DNA of 64,000 nt, from the NCBI RefSeq assembly GCF_025151535.1, contig NZ_CP102288.1, positions 1,762,501-1,826,500 of the forward strand, given 5' to 3'. Below are positions 8,601-16,069 of the stretch, in pieces (position 1 is the stretch's first letter; each line of letters opens with the position of its first letter). The notes beneath the pieces were generated by a model. That model did no database searches. It was not told the DNA's origin and saw only the letters and a program-made list of their open reading frames with translations. Position numbers and translations under genes: made by a program. The DNA comes from Segatella copri DSM 18205. GTDB taxonomy: Bacteria > Bacteroidota > Bacteroidia > Bacteroidales > Bacteroidaceae.

Positions 8601-9109
8601 TAATCGGTTTCTTTGAGTTCGAAATCGCGCAGGGTATGAACCACATCGGTCTGAGCAATCTGCTGGCCTACAGTCAGTTTCAGAATCCGTTCATCCAGAT
8701 TCTGCTTAGCCACAACGAGTTCTGCCAGTGCATCGGGATAAGTGACTACCAGGAAATGTCCTCCCGAAGAGAGGCGCGCCAGCACCTCTGTACGTAGGAT
8801 TTCGTTCGCTGCATCACGCTGCCCGTATTTCACGGCACGCCGATAGCTGGAAGGAAAGAAGAAGACCTTCTCCTGCCCCATCATCTGAGTGAGATCGTGA
8901 TAAAAATAGCCTGCTTCATCGGCATCATCCAGTACGAAGAGTACCGAACGCCTCATCTTCCCCTGCAGAGAAGCAAAGAACATCGGAGCCGAAGAGCACA
9001 GCAAACCCTGGAGAAAAATGGAATGAACCGACTTCTTCCCCATCAAATCAAAGAGGGCATCCGCCTGTGGCGAACGCCCGTATGTTTTTTCTATCTTTTG
9101 GATTTCCAT
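5696..9109 (-). CDS. mfd: Transcription-repair coupling factor Mfd
   Basis: This is a 1137-residue ATP-driven translocase that removes stalled RNA polymerase and recruits UvrA to the lesion. In order it has a UvrB-like N-terminal module, an RNA-polymerase-interacting domain in the middle (MEVGDFIVHVDFGIGKFGG begins it), RecG-like helicase motifs with Walker A GDVGFGKTEVA and Walker B DEEQ, the SATPIPRTL motif, the RGRVGRS motif VI region and a C-terminal TRCF domain. The length is close to the usual 1150. The start MEIQKIEKTYG is followed by a normal N-terminus. The glycosyltransferase gene ends 28 bp upstream, so the two are probably co-transcribed. Confidence 0.96.
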   Translation of the reverse strand: MEIQKIEKTYGRSPQADALFDLMGKKSVHSIFLQGLLCSSAPMFFASLQGKMRRSVLFVLDDADEAGYFYHDLTQMMGQEKVFFFPSSYRRAVKYGQRDAANEILRTEVLARLSSGGHFLVVTYPDALAELVVAKQNLDERILKLTVGQQIAQTDVVHTLRDFELKETDYVYEPGQFAVRGSILDVYSYSCEYPFRIDFFGDEIDTIRTFDVETQLSQAKRTEIEIVPELAHIESNKQCFLNFLSESTPVIAKDLSFVCDRIGQIYTEGFSSQSLTEQLEGATEVEAERIRHDMKTELNLVSPLDFKKAVAAHLRIEFGKVAPSESSAVIPFNIAPQPLFHKNFNLLCQTLEDFLLQGYTLYILADSQKQQQRLKDIFESEELKRYAIRFTPVDKTLHEGFTDHDKKCCFFTDHQIFDRFHKYNLRSDKARAGKMALTMKELQEMEVGDFIVHVDFGIGKFGGLVRIPAGNSYQEMIRIVYTNNDKVDVSIHSLYKISKYRRSDTGTPPRLSTLGTGAWDKLKDKAKKRIKDIARDLIKLYAQRRREKGFAFSADNYLQHTLEASFLYEDTPDQNKATQEVKKDMESGRPMDRLVCGDVGFGKTEVAIRAAFKAACDSKQVAVLVPTTVLAFQHYQTFKKRLEGMPVRVDYLSRARTTKETREVLDALKEGKIDILIGTHKLISKTVKWHDLGLLVIDEEQKFGVSTKEKLRQLKVNVDTLTMSATPIPRTLQFSLMGARDMSIMRTPPPNRYPIHTELVTFSSEVICDAINFEMSRNGQVYFVCDRISKLPELKMLIEKHIPDCRVAIGHGQMKPEDLEKIIMGFINYDYDVLLSTTIVENGIDISNANTIIVSDAHHFGLSDLHQMRGRVGRSNKKAFCYLMAPPKSALTPEARRRLEALETFSELGSGFNLAMQDLDIRGAGNLLGSEQSGFMEDLGYETYQKILSQAVTELKNEEFCDLYQEKMDEGAQLTGDDFVDDCGIESDLEMYFPQTYVPGDSERMLLYRELDRLESDEEVEDYRKRMIDRFGPVPHEADELMHVVGLRRVGKKLGCEKIILKQGYMQMQFVSNVNSPFYRSQMFNRILAYVTSHIQDCVLKEKFNKRMLRINDVKTVGQAVNLLNQISQIDLGNEKK

Positions 9110-9137
9110 CCAAGTACTGATTACTGATTACTGAGTA

Positions 9138-9878
9138 TTAATCCTTCTTCGGATATTTCTTGAACCAGCCATCCAGGCGCAGTCGCATCACGCCAAAGAA
9201 AGCCTCACCAAAGATGCCACCACTCATCTTGCTCACACCTTCACGACGGTTAACAAAGATGACAGGCACCTCCTTGATCTTGAAACCTATTCGATGAGCC
9301 GTATATTTCATCTCTATCTGGAAAGCATAGCCCTTGAAGCGGATAGCATCCAAATCTATGGTTTCCAATACCTTACGTCGGTAGCAGACGAATCCAGCTG
9401 TGGTATCATTCACCTTAAATCCGGTTACGATACGTACGTATTTAGAAGCGAAATAGCTCATCAATACGCGTCCGATAGGCCAGTTGACCACGTTCACACC
9501 CGAAATATATCTTGAGCCTACAGCCACATCATACCCCTCATCGTGAGTTGCCGCATAGAGACGAGGCAAATCATTAGGATCATGACTGAAGTCGGCATCC
9601 ATCTCGAAGATGAAGTCATAGCCCTGCTTCAATGACCATTTGAAGCCCATGATATAGGCAGTACCCAAACCGAGTTTACCCGAACGCTCCAGGATATGCA
9701 GACGACCGGCAAACTCATTAGCCATCAAGCCCTTAACAATGGCAGCAGTACCGTCAGGACTTCCGTCATCGATAACGAGGATATCAAACTGCTTTTCGAG
9801 ACCGAAGACAGCACGGATGATTTTCTCGATGTTTTCCTTCTCATTATATGTAGGAATGATTACTATGCTATCACTCAT
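9138..9878 (-). CDS. Polyprenol-phosphate mannosyltransferase-type GT2
   Basis: This 246-residue GT-A glycosyltransferase resembles DPM1, which transfers a sugar from a nucleotide sugar to polyprenyl phosphate on the cytoplasmic side of the membrane. IIPTYNEKENI opens the domain, DDGSPDGT binds the nucleotide and MDADFSHDP is the metal-binding region. No C-terminal membrane helices are seen. The start MSDSIVIIPTYN was chosen because the longer frame runs over a -7 box (TAATTTTG on the minus strand, plus-strand 9929-9936). The lipid-linked sugar may feed protein or envelope glycosylation; that is inferred from the family only. Confidence 0.87.
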   Translation of the reverse strand: MSDSIVIIPTYNEKENIEKIIRAVFGLEKQFDILVIDDGSPDGTAAIVKGLMANEFAGRLHILERSGKLGLGTAYIMGFKWSLKQGYDFIFEMDADFSHDPNDLPRLYAATHDEGYDVAVGSRYISGVNVVNWPIGRVLMSYFASKYVRIVTGFKVNDTTAGFVCYRRKVLETIDLDAIRFKGYAFQIEMKYTAHRIGFKIKEVPVIFVNRREGVSKMSGGIFGEAFFGVMRLRLDGWFKKYPKKD

Positions 9879-9928
9879 AACTTCTTCTAATTTTAATGAT
9901 TCTGATTCTATATAATGTAATACAGATG

Positions 9929-9958
9929 CAAAATTACAACTTATTTTTGAAATAACAA
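9929..9958 (-). promoter_or_regulatory. Promoter of the GT2-mfd unit
   Basis: On the minus strand TTG (9956-9958) and TAATTTTG (9929-9936) are 19 bp apart, with a leader of about 45 nt to the ATG. Confidence 0.55.
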
Positions 9959-9972
9959 GCAAAAACCCGAAA

Positions 9973-10731
9973 TTATTGGTCCGGATTCTCTACAAACCCC
10001 TGATATTTCTTGTCAAGTCCGTTCATGATCGCCTCATAGCTCTTGTTCATCAGGTTCTTGATATTGTCAGCTCCCTTGCCTATCGGCTCGATAGGCTCAT
10101 GGATGGTGAGCTTCAGAGGATGCCAGAAAGCCCAGTAGATGTCCTTCATGCGAGGCTTCACATCAAAACTGCCATTGATAGTAAGCGGACATACCGGCAA
10201 CTGCAGTTCATCGGCAAGCATGAAAGCACCGCGGCGGAACATGCCCATGTGCCCCGTAAACGAACGGGCACCCTCTGGGAATACCACCAGCGACATGCCC
10301 TCTTTAAGCACCTCGCGAGCACGGTCATAAGAAGCACGGATCTTAGAAGGTCCGCTCTTGTCTACAAAGATGTGGTGCGCATACTCACAGGCGATACCGA
10401 TGAGAGGTACTTTGCGCAAGCCCTTCTTCATCATCCACTTGAAGTTTCTGCCCAGGAAACCGTATATCAGGAAAATATCGAAAGCGCCCTGATGATTGGC
10501 CACGAAAACATAACTCTGGTTCTTCTTGAGATGCTCACGTCCCTCCACCTTTACAGGCAGGAGGAGGATGCGGACCCAAAGCCAGGACCAATACTTGCCG
10601 GGATAATAGCCCCAGAAATGACCATTGCCCAGCATACATCCCAAAACGGTAGATAGACTGGTTAAAACGCTAGCTACCAAAAGGATAGGCAAGCATATTA
10701 CAAGCTGATACAGACGATATAAGTACTTCAT
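9973..10731 (-). CDS. 1-acylglycerol-3-phosphate acyltransferase family protein (PlsC-like)
   Basis: This 252-residue membrane-associated acyltransferase probably adds the second acyl chain to lysophosphatidic acid in phospholipid synthesis. The two family motifs are present: NHQGAFD (NHx4D, about 86-92) and FPEGARSFTG (about 149-158). An N-terminal hydrophobic helix (about 8-30) anchors it. The length is normal. It lies about 50 bp after the metallophosphoesterase gene, with a spacer of TTAACA-type words between them. Related families that acylate lipid A or ornithine cannot be excluded. Confidence 0.85.
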   Translation of the reverse strand: MKYLYRLYQLVICLPILLVASVLTSLSTVLGCMLGNGHFWGYYPGKYWSWLWVRILLLPVKVEGREHLKKNQSYVFVANHQGAFDIFLIYGFLGRNFKWMMKKGLRKVPLIGIACEYAHHIFVDKSGPSKIRASYDRAREVLKEGMSLVVFPEGARSFTGHMGMFRRGAFMLADELQLPVCPLTINGSFDVKPRMKDIYWAFWHPLKLTIHEPIEPIGKGADNIKNLMNKSYEAIMNGLDKKYQGFVENPDQ

Positions 10732-10732
10732 T

Positions 10733-10784
10733 TTTTATTTAAGAATGAATAATTTAACACTCAACATTTAACATTCAACACTCC
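10733..10784. repeat. Spacer of TTTAACA-type tandem words
   Basis: AATTTAACACTCAACATTTAACATTCAACA-like words repeat with a period of about 8. The same word type recurs before lpxC and before the beta-phosphoglucomutase-like gene. Confidence 0.5.
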
Positions 10785-12002
10785 TCATTTTCTTTTGAGT
10801 GTGATGACCACGATTTCTGCCGTAGCCCCTATGCGGATTGGAACGGTACCGCCCAGACCCGATGTGGTATAGAGCTGGCAACCCTCCTCCTCGAAGAGGC
10901 CGTAATCATAGGGAGTAAACATCGACGGACGCAAGCCCAGGATACTGATCTGCCCCGCATGCGTATGACCGCTCAATGTAAGCTGCGGTGCTACAACCAG
11001 CGAATCCTTCCTGTCAGGTCCTATCACATCGCCATCCTCATCCTTCTCCTTATTAATAGTAGAAGGCCAGGTCTCGCGCCATTGCTTCGGAATATGCTGC
11101 AGCATCAGCACGAAAGAGCCTGGTCTGATGCCATACAGCGCCTTCCTTACGTTGGTTCGCTTTGGTTTGTCATAGTTCTCTGTACCAGCTACATAGATGC
11201 TGTCAGCGCCTCTATGCACCGCCACATGCTCATTCATCAGCAGGCGCCATCCGCAACTCCGCTGGAAGTCCTGCATCCGCTTCTCGAACGCAGCTATCTC
11301 CTGCTCATCATCTACATCCATATAATAGGTGTAATCGTGATTGCCCAGCACACTCATCACGCCATCTCTGGCTTTCAGACTGCTGAGCAGCGCCTGATAC
11401 TCAGGCAGTTCATCGGGCGTAACATTCTGTAAATCACCCGTAAAGCAAATCAGATCAGGTTTTTCGGCATTAATGCTGTCGATATCGCGCTGAGGCAGAT
11501 GACCACGCCAGCCATAGTATGACCCGAGATGGATATCGCTGAACTGAACGATGCGATAGCCCTCGAAAGACTTCGGCAGATTAGGTACATAGATGGTGAT
11601 ACGCTTGACTTGCATCTTAGGAAAACCTTCGGTAAATCCGTAGATAAAGCAGAAGAACGCCACCGCTCCCACTACCAGTCCGAGGAGCTTGCCCCAGTTG
11701 CGATGGCCGTGAAGGAGCCGCATACAGCACCAACCGAAGACACTGAACAGGCTGAAGACAAACTGCGGAACCGCACATACTGCCATCATCATAAACCAGA
11801 TGTCGATGAGCACCGGATTGCGTGGCAGGAAGTTGGGCAGCATCGTGATATACGCGCTGTAGGCGATAACCACGAAAGCCGGCAACCAGAAGAGCACCCG
11901 CTGCCAGAGACTCTTCAGCCGTAACTTGCCATACCTTTTATATATCCACAGATACGGCAACAGGGTGAACACCACTACGGGTATCAATATTCTTGCTATC
12001 AT
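10785..12002 (-). CDS. Membrane-anchored metallophosphoesterase
   Basis: This 405-residue protein has an N-terminal third with four hydrophobic helices (about 5-25, 35-60, 68-95, 108-125) and a calcineurin-like phosphoesterase domain on the remainder. The two-metal motifs are in order: SDIHLGS, TGDLQN, LGNHDY, and SGHTHAGQ near the C-terminus. This layout is like the YkuE/YaeI group, some of which act on lipid or phospholipid headgroups. Its start overlaps the stop of the upstream gene by 4 bp, so translation is probably coupled. The substrate is not known. Confidence 0.85.
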   Translation of the reverse strand: MIARILIPVVVFTLLPYLWIYKRYGKLRLKSLWQRVLFWLPAFVVIAYSAYITMLPNFLPRNPVLIDIWFMMMAVCAVPQFVFSLFSVFGWCCMRLLHGHRNWGKLLGLVVGAVAFFCFIYGFTEGFPKMQVKRITIYVPNLPKSFEGYRIVQFSDIHLGSYYGWRGHLPQRDIDSINAEKPDLICFTGDLQNVTPDELPEYQALLSSLKARDGVMSVLGNHDYTYYMDVDDEQEIAAFEKRMQDFQRSCGWRLLMNEHVAVHRGADSIYVAGTENYDKPKRTNVRKALYGIRPGSFVLMLQHIPKQWRETWPSTINKEKDEDGDVIGPDRKDSLVVAPQLTLSGHTHAGQISILGLRPSMFTPYDYGLFEEEGCQLYTTSGLGGTVPIRIGATAEIVVITLKRK

Positions 12003-12820
12003 TTCTTGATCAAACTTGATTGAAGATACGTTTTCATTGCCTGCACGGGCACTCCTCTGCGCTGTGCATAGTCGCGAAGCTGGTCGTCTCCTATCCGTCC
12101 CAGTTCGAAATACCGCGACTTGGGATGTGCAAACATCAGCCCCGAGACACTGGCATGAGGCGTCATCATTCCGCTTGTGGTGAGCCGGATGCCCACCTGA
12201 CTCATATCGATGAGCTGGTCGATGATGAAGTTGGCACTGGTATCGGGCAGCGAAGGATATCCTATAGCCGGACGGATGCCCTGATAGCGCTCCAGATGCT
12301 GGTCTTCGATGCTCAGCTGCTCGTCGGGAGCATAGCCCCAGATGCTGCGTCTCACCTCTTCGTGCAACTTCTCTGCCGTGGCTTCAGCCAACCGGTCGCA
12401 GAGTGTCTGTGCCATCATATTGAGGTAGTCGTCCGAGCGATATTTCTTCTCCAGACCGCCATCTACCGTCGTGCAGAAGATACCCAGCCGGTCTGTTATT
12501 CCACTGCCCAGAGGACGGATGAAATCAGCCAGACAGAGATTGGGTTCTCCCTGAGCCGCCGGATGCTGCTGACGGAGCATCGGGAAGCGGACTTTCTGCC
12601 CTTCCAGCCAGATATCATCCCCCTTGCTGTTCGCCTCGAAGAGTCCGAAGAGGGCATAGGTATGATATTCGCCTTCCCATGAATGGAGCATATCGAGCGC
12701 CTCTGCCTTCAGTTTTTCCTTTTCCTCTCGAGGTTTGCCGCTCAATCCCCAGGCATGATAAAAGTATAGCCAGTTGATATATGGCTCAATTTCGCTTATA
12801 TTGTATACTATTCTTCGCAT
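11999..12820 (-). CDS. Stand-alone MetH reactivation-domain protein
   Basis: This 273-residue protein matches the C-terminal activation domain of cobalamin-dependent methionine synthase, which binds S-adenosylmethionine and re-methylates oxidised cob(II)alamin. Recognisable blocks are IRPAIGYPSLPD, TTSGMMTPHASVSGLMFAHP and the SRYFELGRI end. No homocysteine, folate or B12 domain is attached, and no other met gene is near. A comparable split is known for Thermotoga. I infer that the main MetH elsewhere lacks this domain and uses this protein in trans. The gene is followed by a 4-bp overlap with the phosphoesterase gene. Confidence 0.8.
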   Translation of the reverse strand: MRRIVYNISEIEPYINWLYFYHAWGLSGKPREEKEKLKAEALDMLHSWEGEYHTYALFGLFEANSKGDDIWLEGQKVRFPMLRQQHPAAQGEPNLCLADFIRPLGSGITDRLGIFCTTVDGGLEKKYRSDDYLNMMAQTLCDRLAEATAEKLHEEVRRSIWGYAPDEQLSIEDQHLERYQGIRPAIGYPSLPDTSANFIIDQLIDMSQVGIRLTTSGMMTPHASVSGLMFAHPKSRYFELGRIGDDQLRDYAQRRGVPVQAMKTYLQSSLIKK

Positions 12821-12865
12821 CCGATACGATATTTTATTTTACAATCCTCGTAAGATTTTCCTTTT

Positions 12866-14200
12866 TCAGGAATTGTTTCTGAACTCCAGTTCTTCTCCTC
12901 TGCTGGCGGCATCAAACACGCCTTTGTCGTAGATAAGACTACCGTTACAGAAAGTCTGTTCCACTTTCCATGCAAACTCATCACCCTCTACAGGGCTCCA
13001 TTTACACTTGCTCTGAATCACCTCTGCAGTCACCTTCCAAGGCTCTCCCTTGCGCACCACAACGACATCTGCCTTATAACCCGGACGCAGGAAGCCGCGC
13101 TGACTGATATGGAACAGACGGGCTGGATTATGGCACATCAGTTCAACCAGGCGCTCGATACTGATTACCTTTTCGTCAACAAGTTTCAGCATGCTTACCA
13201 GCGAGAACTGTACCATTGGCATACCTGATGCAGCCTTGGCACAACCGCCCTGTTTATCCTTCAACTGATGAGGAGCATGATCGGTACCTACTACCGTTAT
13301 CTTTCCATTACCCAGCGCCTTACGCAAAGCTTCGCGGTCAGCATCGGTCTTTACTGCAGGGTTGCATTTGATGCGTGCGCCCTTCACAGCGTAATCTTTA
13401 TCCGAGAACATGAGATGAGCCACAACCGCCTCGCCTGTAATATTTTCATCCTTACCAAAGAACTCCAATTCCTTAGCCGTAGTAACGTGGGCGATATGGA
13501 GATGCGCCCCGCTTTCCTTAGCCAGCTGCACCGCCAGACGGCTGCTTTCATAGCAAGCCTCCTCGCTGCGTATTTCCGGATGATGTTCTACGGCAGGGTC
13601 CTCACCCCATTTCTGCTTAGCCAGCTGCATGTTGCGGTTAATGATTTCGGTATCCTCACAGTGGGTCATCACCGGCAAATCCAGCTCTTTCGCCTTCTTG
13701 AAGATAGCCTGCAGCGCCTCATATTTATCCACCAGCATATTGCCTGTACTGGAGCCCATAAAGAGCTTGACGCCCGGTACACGATGCGTATCGAGCTGCT
13801 CAAAATCATTTACATTACCATTGGTAGCACCAAAGAAGAAACTGTAGTTCACATGACTCTTCTCAGCGCCCAGCTGCCGCTTTGCCTGCCAGGCCTCCAG
13901 AGTGGTAGTCTGAGGTACCGTGTTGGGCATCTCAAAATAACTGGTCACACCACCAAAGGCAGCAGCGCGGCTTTCGCTCTCGATGTCAGCCTTCTGCGTA
14001 AGTCCCGGCTCACGGAAGTGAACATGATCATCAATCACACCCGGCAAAACAAAACACCCCGAGGCATCGATGACTTCATCGTAATTGCCACGGGGTGCCT
14101 CGCCTTCATATATCTCCTTGATAAATTCACCATCCAACAAGAGGTCGCCCACAAAAGAGCGACCCTCATTTATAATGGTTCCATTCTTGATTAATTTCAT
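12866..14200 (-). CDS. pyrC: Dihydroorotase
   Basis: This 444-residue amidohydrolase closes carbamoyl aspartate to dihydroorotate in pyrimidine synthesis. The metal-binding motif DDHVHFREPGLTQK (about 57-70) is intact, GVTSYFEMPNT follows, and the C-terminal GTDHAPH carries the catalytic Asp. The length and the FREPG sequence point to class I. The start MKLIKNGTIIN is preceded by an A-rich leader. pyrF is in the same window but not in this operon. Confidence 0.92.
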   Translation of the reverse strand: MKLIKNGTIINEGRSFVGDLLLDGEFIKEIYEGEAPRGNYDEVIDASGCFVLPGVIDDHVHFREPGLTQKADIESESRAAAFGGVTSYFEMPNTVPQTTTLEAWQAKRQLGAEKSHVNYSFFFGATNGNVNDFEQLDTHRVPGVKLFMGSSTGNMLVDKYEALQAIFKKAKELDLPVMTHCEDTEIINRNMQLAKQKWGEDPAVEHHPEIRSEEACYESSRLAVQLAKESGAHLHIAHVTTAKELEFFGKDENITGEAVVAHLMFSDKDYAVKGARIKCNPAVKTDADREALRKALGNGKITVVGTDHAPHQLKDKQGGCAKAASGMPMVQFSLVSMLKLVDEKVISIERLVELMCHNPARLFHISQRGFLRPGYKADVVVVRKGEPWKVTAEVIQSKCKWSPVEGDEFAWKVEQTFCNGSLIYDKGVFDAASRGEELEFRNNS

Positions 14201-14269
14201 ATTACTAAACTTATAAAATGAAGAGTTTTACAAGATGTTAATGCCCAAGACCTTGAAAGAGTCCTGTTT

Positions 14270-15094
14270 TTATTCCTGACCTTCCTGTTTTTCAGGAATC
14301 GTAGGCGCAGCCAGTTCGTTGGCTGTAGGTGCCGGAGCCGCATCAGGATTTACCTGTGGAGCCGCTTCCATCTCTGGCAGCATGCCGCTCTGCGCATCTC
14401 GTGTACCGTTCATAATCTCCTGATTCTCTTGAGCTTTCTTATAATAGTCCTTTACATAAGGATCATTCTTGAAATAGTCGGTAGCCTTGCTCATGATATC
14501 CTCAATCCAAGGAGAGAGCATCGGATACTGGTTGCCCATTGTAACGAGGAAGAAGACGCCCGGTCCCAGCACATTGTTGAAGTTGTCGGTAACAAACGAA
14601 GTGATGAGCTTGTCTTCCTGCTCAGAGAGGCGGATGGATTCCTCGTTCAGCCGCTTGTTGACAGCCACCATATCGCTACCGTTCATGATAGCCTGGTCGT
14701 GCTTGTGCACCAGTTCGCGCAACTGATTCTGAATCTGCTGGTATTTCTTGAAGAATCCGAAGAGTTTATCGTTCATAGGCGTACCGCTTACCACCTGCTG
14801 TGTATCATCGAGCTTCACCGTAATGCTTCCACTCTCCAGCACCAGCGGCAGCACAGGGTCATCATCCATGAAGATATTCGCCATCTTCATAGAGTCGACA
14901 GAACCCTGAAAATGGAACTGTCCGTGCACTACATCGCAAGAATCCACGTTCTTGAAATCGTTGTTTTCCAGTATCTTAAGGTACAGCATGCGTCCGTCCA
15001 GAGTACTTACATTAGAAGTACCCGAGATTTCGTAACTGTTGGCACAAGATGCAAGTGCCATCAAGGCAATGAATGCGTAAAATATTCTATTCAT
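14270..15094 (-). CDS. DUF4369-domain lipoprotein
   Basis: This 274-residue protein has a lipoprotein signal (hydrophobic stretch then LMALASC, Cys17) and a DUF4369-like beta domain (about 20-115: YEISGTSNVSTLDGRMLYL, then DSCDVVHGQFHFQG). A helical middle (about 120-170) follows, and a Pro/Ala-rich tail (230-274). DUF4369 is often fused to thioredoxin domains in Bacteroidota, but no thioredoxin CxxC is present here. The function is unknown; it is probably attached to a membrane facing the periplasm. A minus-strand -7 box (TACTTTTG) is at 15121-15128. Confidence 0.75.
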   Translation of the reverse strand: MNRIFYAFIALMALASCANSYEISGTSNVSTLDGRMLYLKILENNDFKNVDSCDVVHGQFHFQGSVDSMKMANIFMDDDPVLPLVLESGSITVKLDDTQQVVSGTPMNDKLFGFFKKYQQIQNQLRELVHKHDQAIMNGSDMVAVNKRLNEESIRLSEQEDKLITSFVTDNFNNVLGPGVFFLVTMGNQYPMLSPWIEDIMSKATDYFKNDPYVKDYYKKAQENQEIMNGTRDAQSGMLPEMEAAPQVNPDAAPAPTANELAAPTIPEKQEGQE

Positions 15095-15120
15095 AAGCTA
15101 TCTATATCACTTTCGGTGAA

Positions 15121-15128
15121 CAAAAGTA
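15121..15128 (-). promoter_or_regulatory. -7 box of the DUF4369 lipoprotein gene
   Basis: TACTTTTG on the minus strand, 27 bp before the ATG, in an AT-rich spacer of 150 bp. Confidence 0.5.
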
Positions 15129-15244
15129 CAATCTTAATTTGAACTGACGAAATAAATTGCTGCAATTTAATTCATTCTTACAAGATTTATGTTTTGTTTG
15201 CACTCCTATTGGCCACCGAAAGCTTTTTACTCGTCCTTTCTATA

Positions 15245-15670
15245 TTACTGATTGTTTTCCTTCTTCAGTTCATGAGAGATGCGATGCGTGGTATACAGTT
15301 CCAGCAGGGCTGCGATGAGGAGGAAGACTACCCACTTATTATAGAAATAGGTGATATAGGTCTCATAATTCTCAAACCAGCGGCGCAGGAAAGCATACAC
15401 CGTATCTACCATCGAGATGCCTGAGAGCACGAAAAAGATGTCTGCTACATACTGCATGCGCTTCAGGCGGTGGATAACCAGCGAAGGTCCCTCATAGAAC
15501 TGCATCGCCTGCATTACACTGAAGAGTATGGTGCCCAGCAGGAACCCCCAGCTCGTTACCTGCACCAGCTGCGGATGTGAAAAACCAAATGCGAAGCAAG
15601 CCGCACCGACAACCATCAGCACGCCGCCCAGCAAGAAAATAGCACTTTCCAGTTTACTCAATTGTTTCAT
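15245..15670 (-). CDS. Small four-helix membrane protein
   Basis: This 141-residue protein has four predicted membrane helices (about 10-30, 38-57, 68-88, 108-128) and a short charged C-terminus. I recognise no family. It overlaps the end of the FtsB/DivIC-like gene by 17 bp and is on the same strand, so the two are probably translated together. A role in the envelope or division is only a guess from that position. Confidence 0.65.
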   Translation of the reverse strand: MKQLSKLESAIFLLGGVLMVVGAACFAFGFSHPQLVQVTSWGFLLGTILFSVMQAMQFYEGPSLVIHRLKRMQYVADIFFVLSGISMVDTVYAFLRRWFENYETYITYFYNKWVVFLLIAALLELYTTHRISHELKKENNQ

Positions 15671-16001
15671 TTTCGTCTTGTTCGTTAGTTTTTTCCGGAA
15701 TATCCGAACTCAATACAAAGATGTCTTCATCATCAGTCTTCATGAAATAACGCTGGCGGGCTATCTTCTCAAATGCCCGCGCACCATGCTGCATATCGCG
15801 CAGGGTATGCTTGTCGTTTTCATACTGCTCACGATACTTTTCTATCTCCGAACGGAGCGTAGCTATCTCTATCTGGTACTTAATGTGCTGTCTTACACTG
15901 TTGTCGTCAACTACACCAACTACCAGAACACCCGCTACAATCACTATAAGATACTTATAATGAGCGAGATAATTCCATATAATACCAAGTTTTTTACTCA
16001 T
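15654..16001 (-). CDS. FtsB/DivIC-family septum formation protein
   Basis: This 115-residue protein has one membrane helix (about 17-35) and then a coiled coil (about 42-85), the layout of FtsB/DivIC, which bridges FtsL and FtsQ in the divisome. The segment ARQRYFMKTDDEDIFVL matches the usual end of the conserved region, and an acidic tail follows. I chose MSKKLG as the start. A start 21 bp upstream would lie inside the -7 box and upstream of the expected transcript. It is divergent from dnaX. Confidence 0.78.
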   Translation of the reverse strand: MSKKLGIIWNYLAHYKYLIVIVAGVLVVGVVDDNSVRQHIKYQIEIATLRSEIEKYREQYENDKHTLRDMQHGARAFEKIARQRYFMKTDDEDIFVLSSDIPEKTNEQDENETIE

Positions 16002-16015
16002 TTCTTCCGAATTTG

Positions 16016-16047
16016 TTTGCAAAGATAATATTTTTTTGTTATCTTTG
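16016..16047. promoter_or_regulatory. Overlapping divergent promoters of dnaX and the ftsB-like gene
   Basis: For dnaX, TTTG (16016-16019) and TATCTTTG (16040-16047) are 20 bp apart. For the minus strand, TATCTTTG occupies 16020-16027, so its -7 box abuts the dnaX -33 box. Two polymerases could not bind at once. Confidence 0.65.
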
Positions 16048-16069
16048 CATCATCAATTAAGAAAAAATA

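Noticed and set aside
16002..16022. Seven-residue upstream extension of the FtsB-like protein
   Set aside because: The alternative ATG overlaps the minus-strand -7 box, upstream of the expected transcript start.
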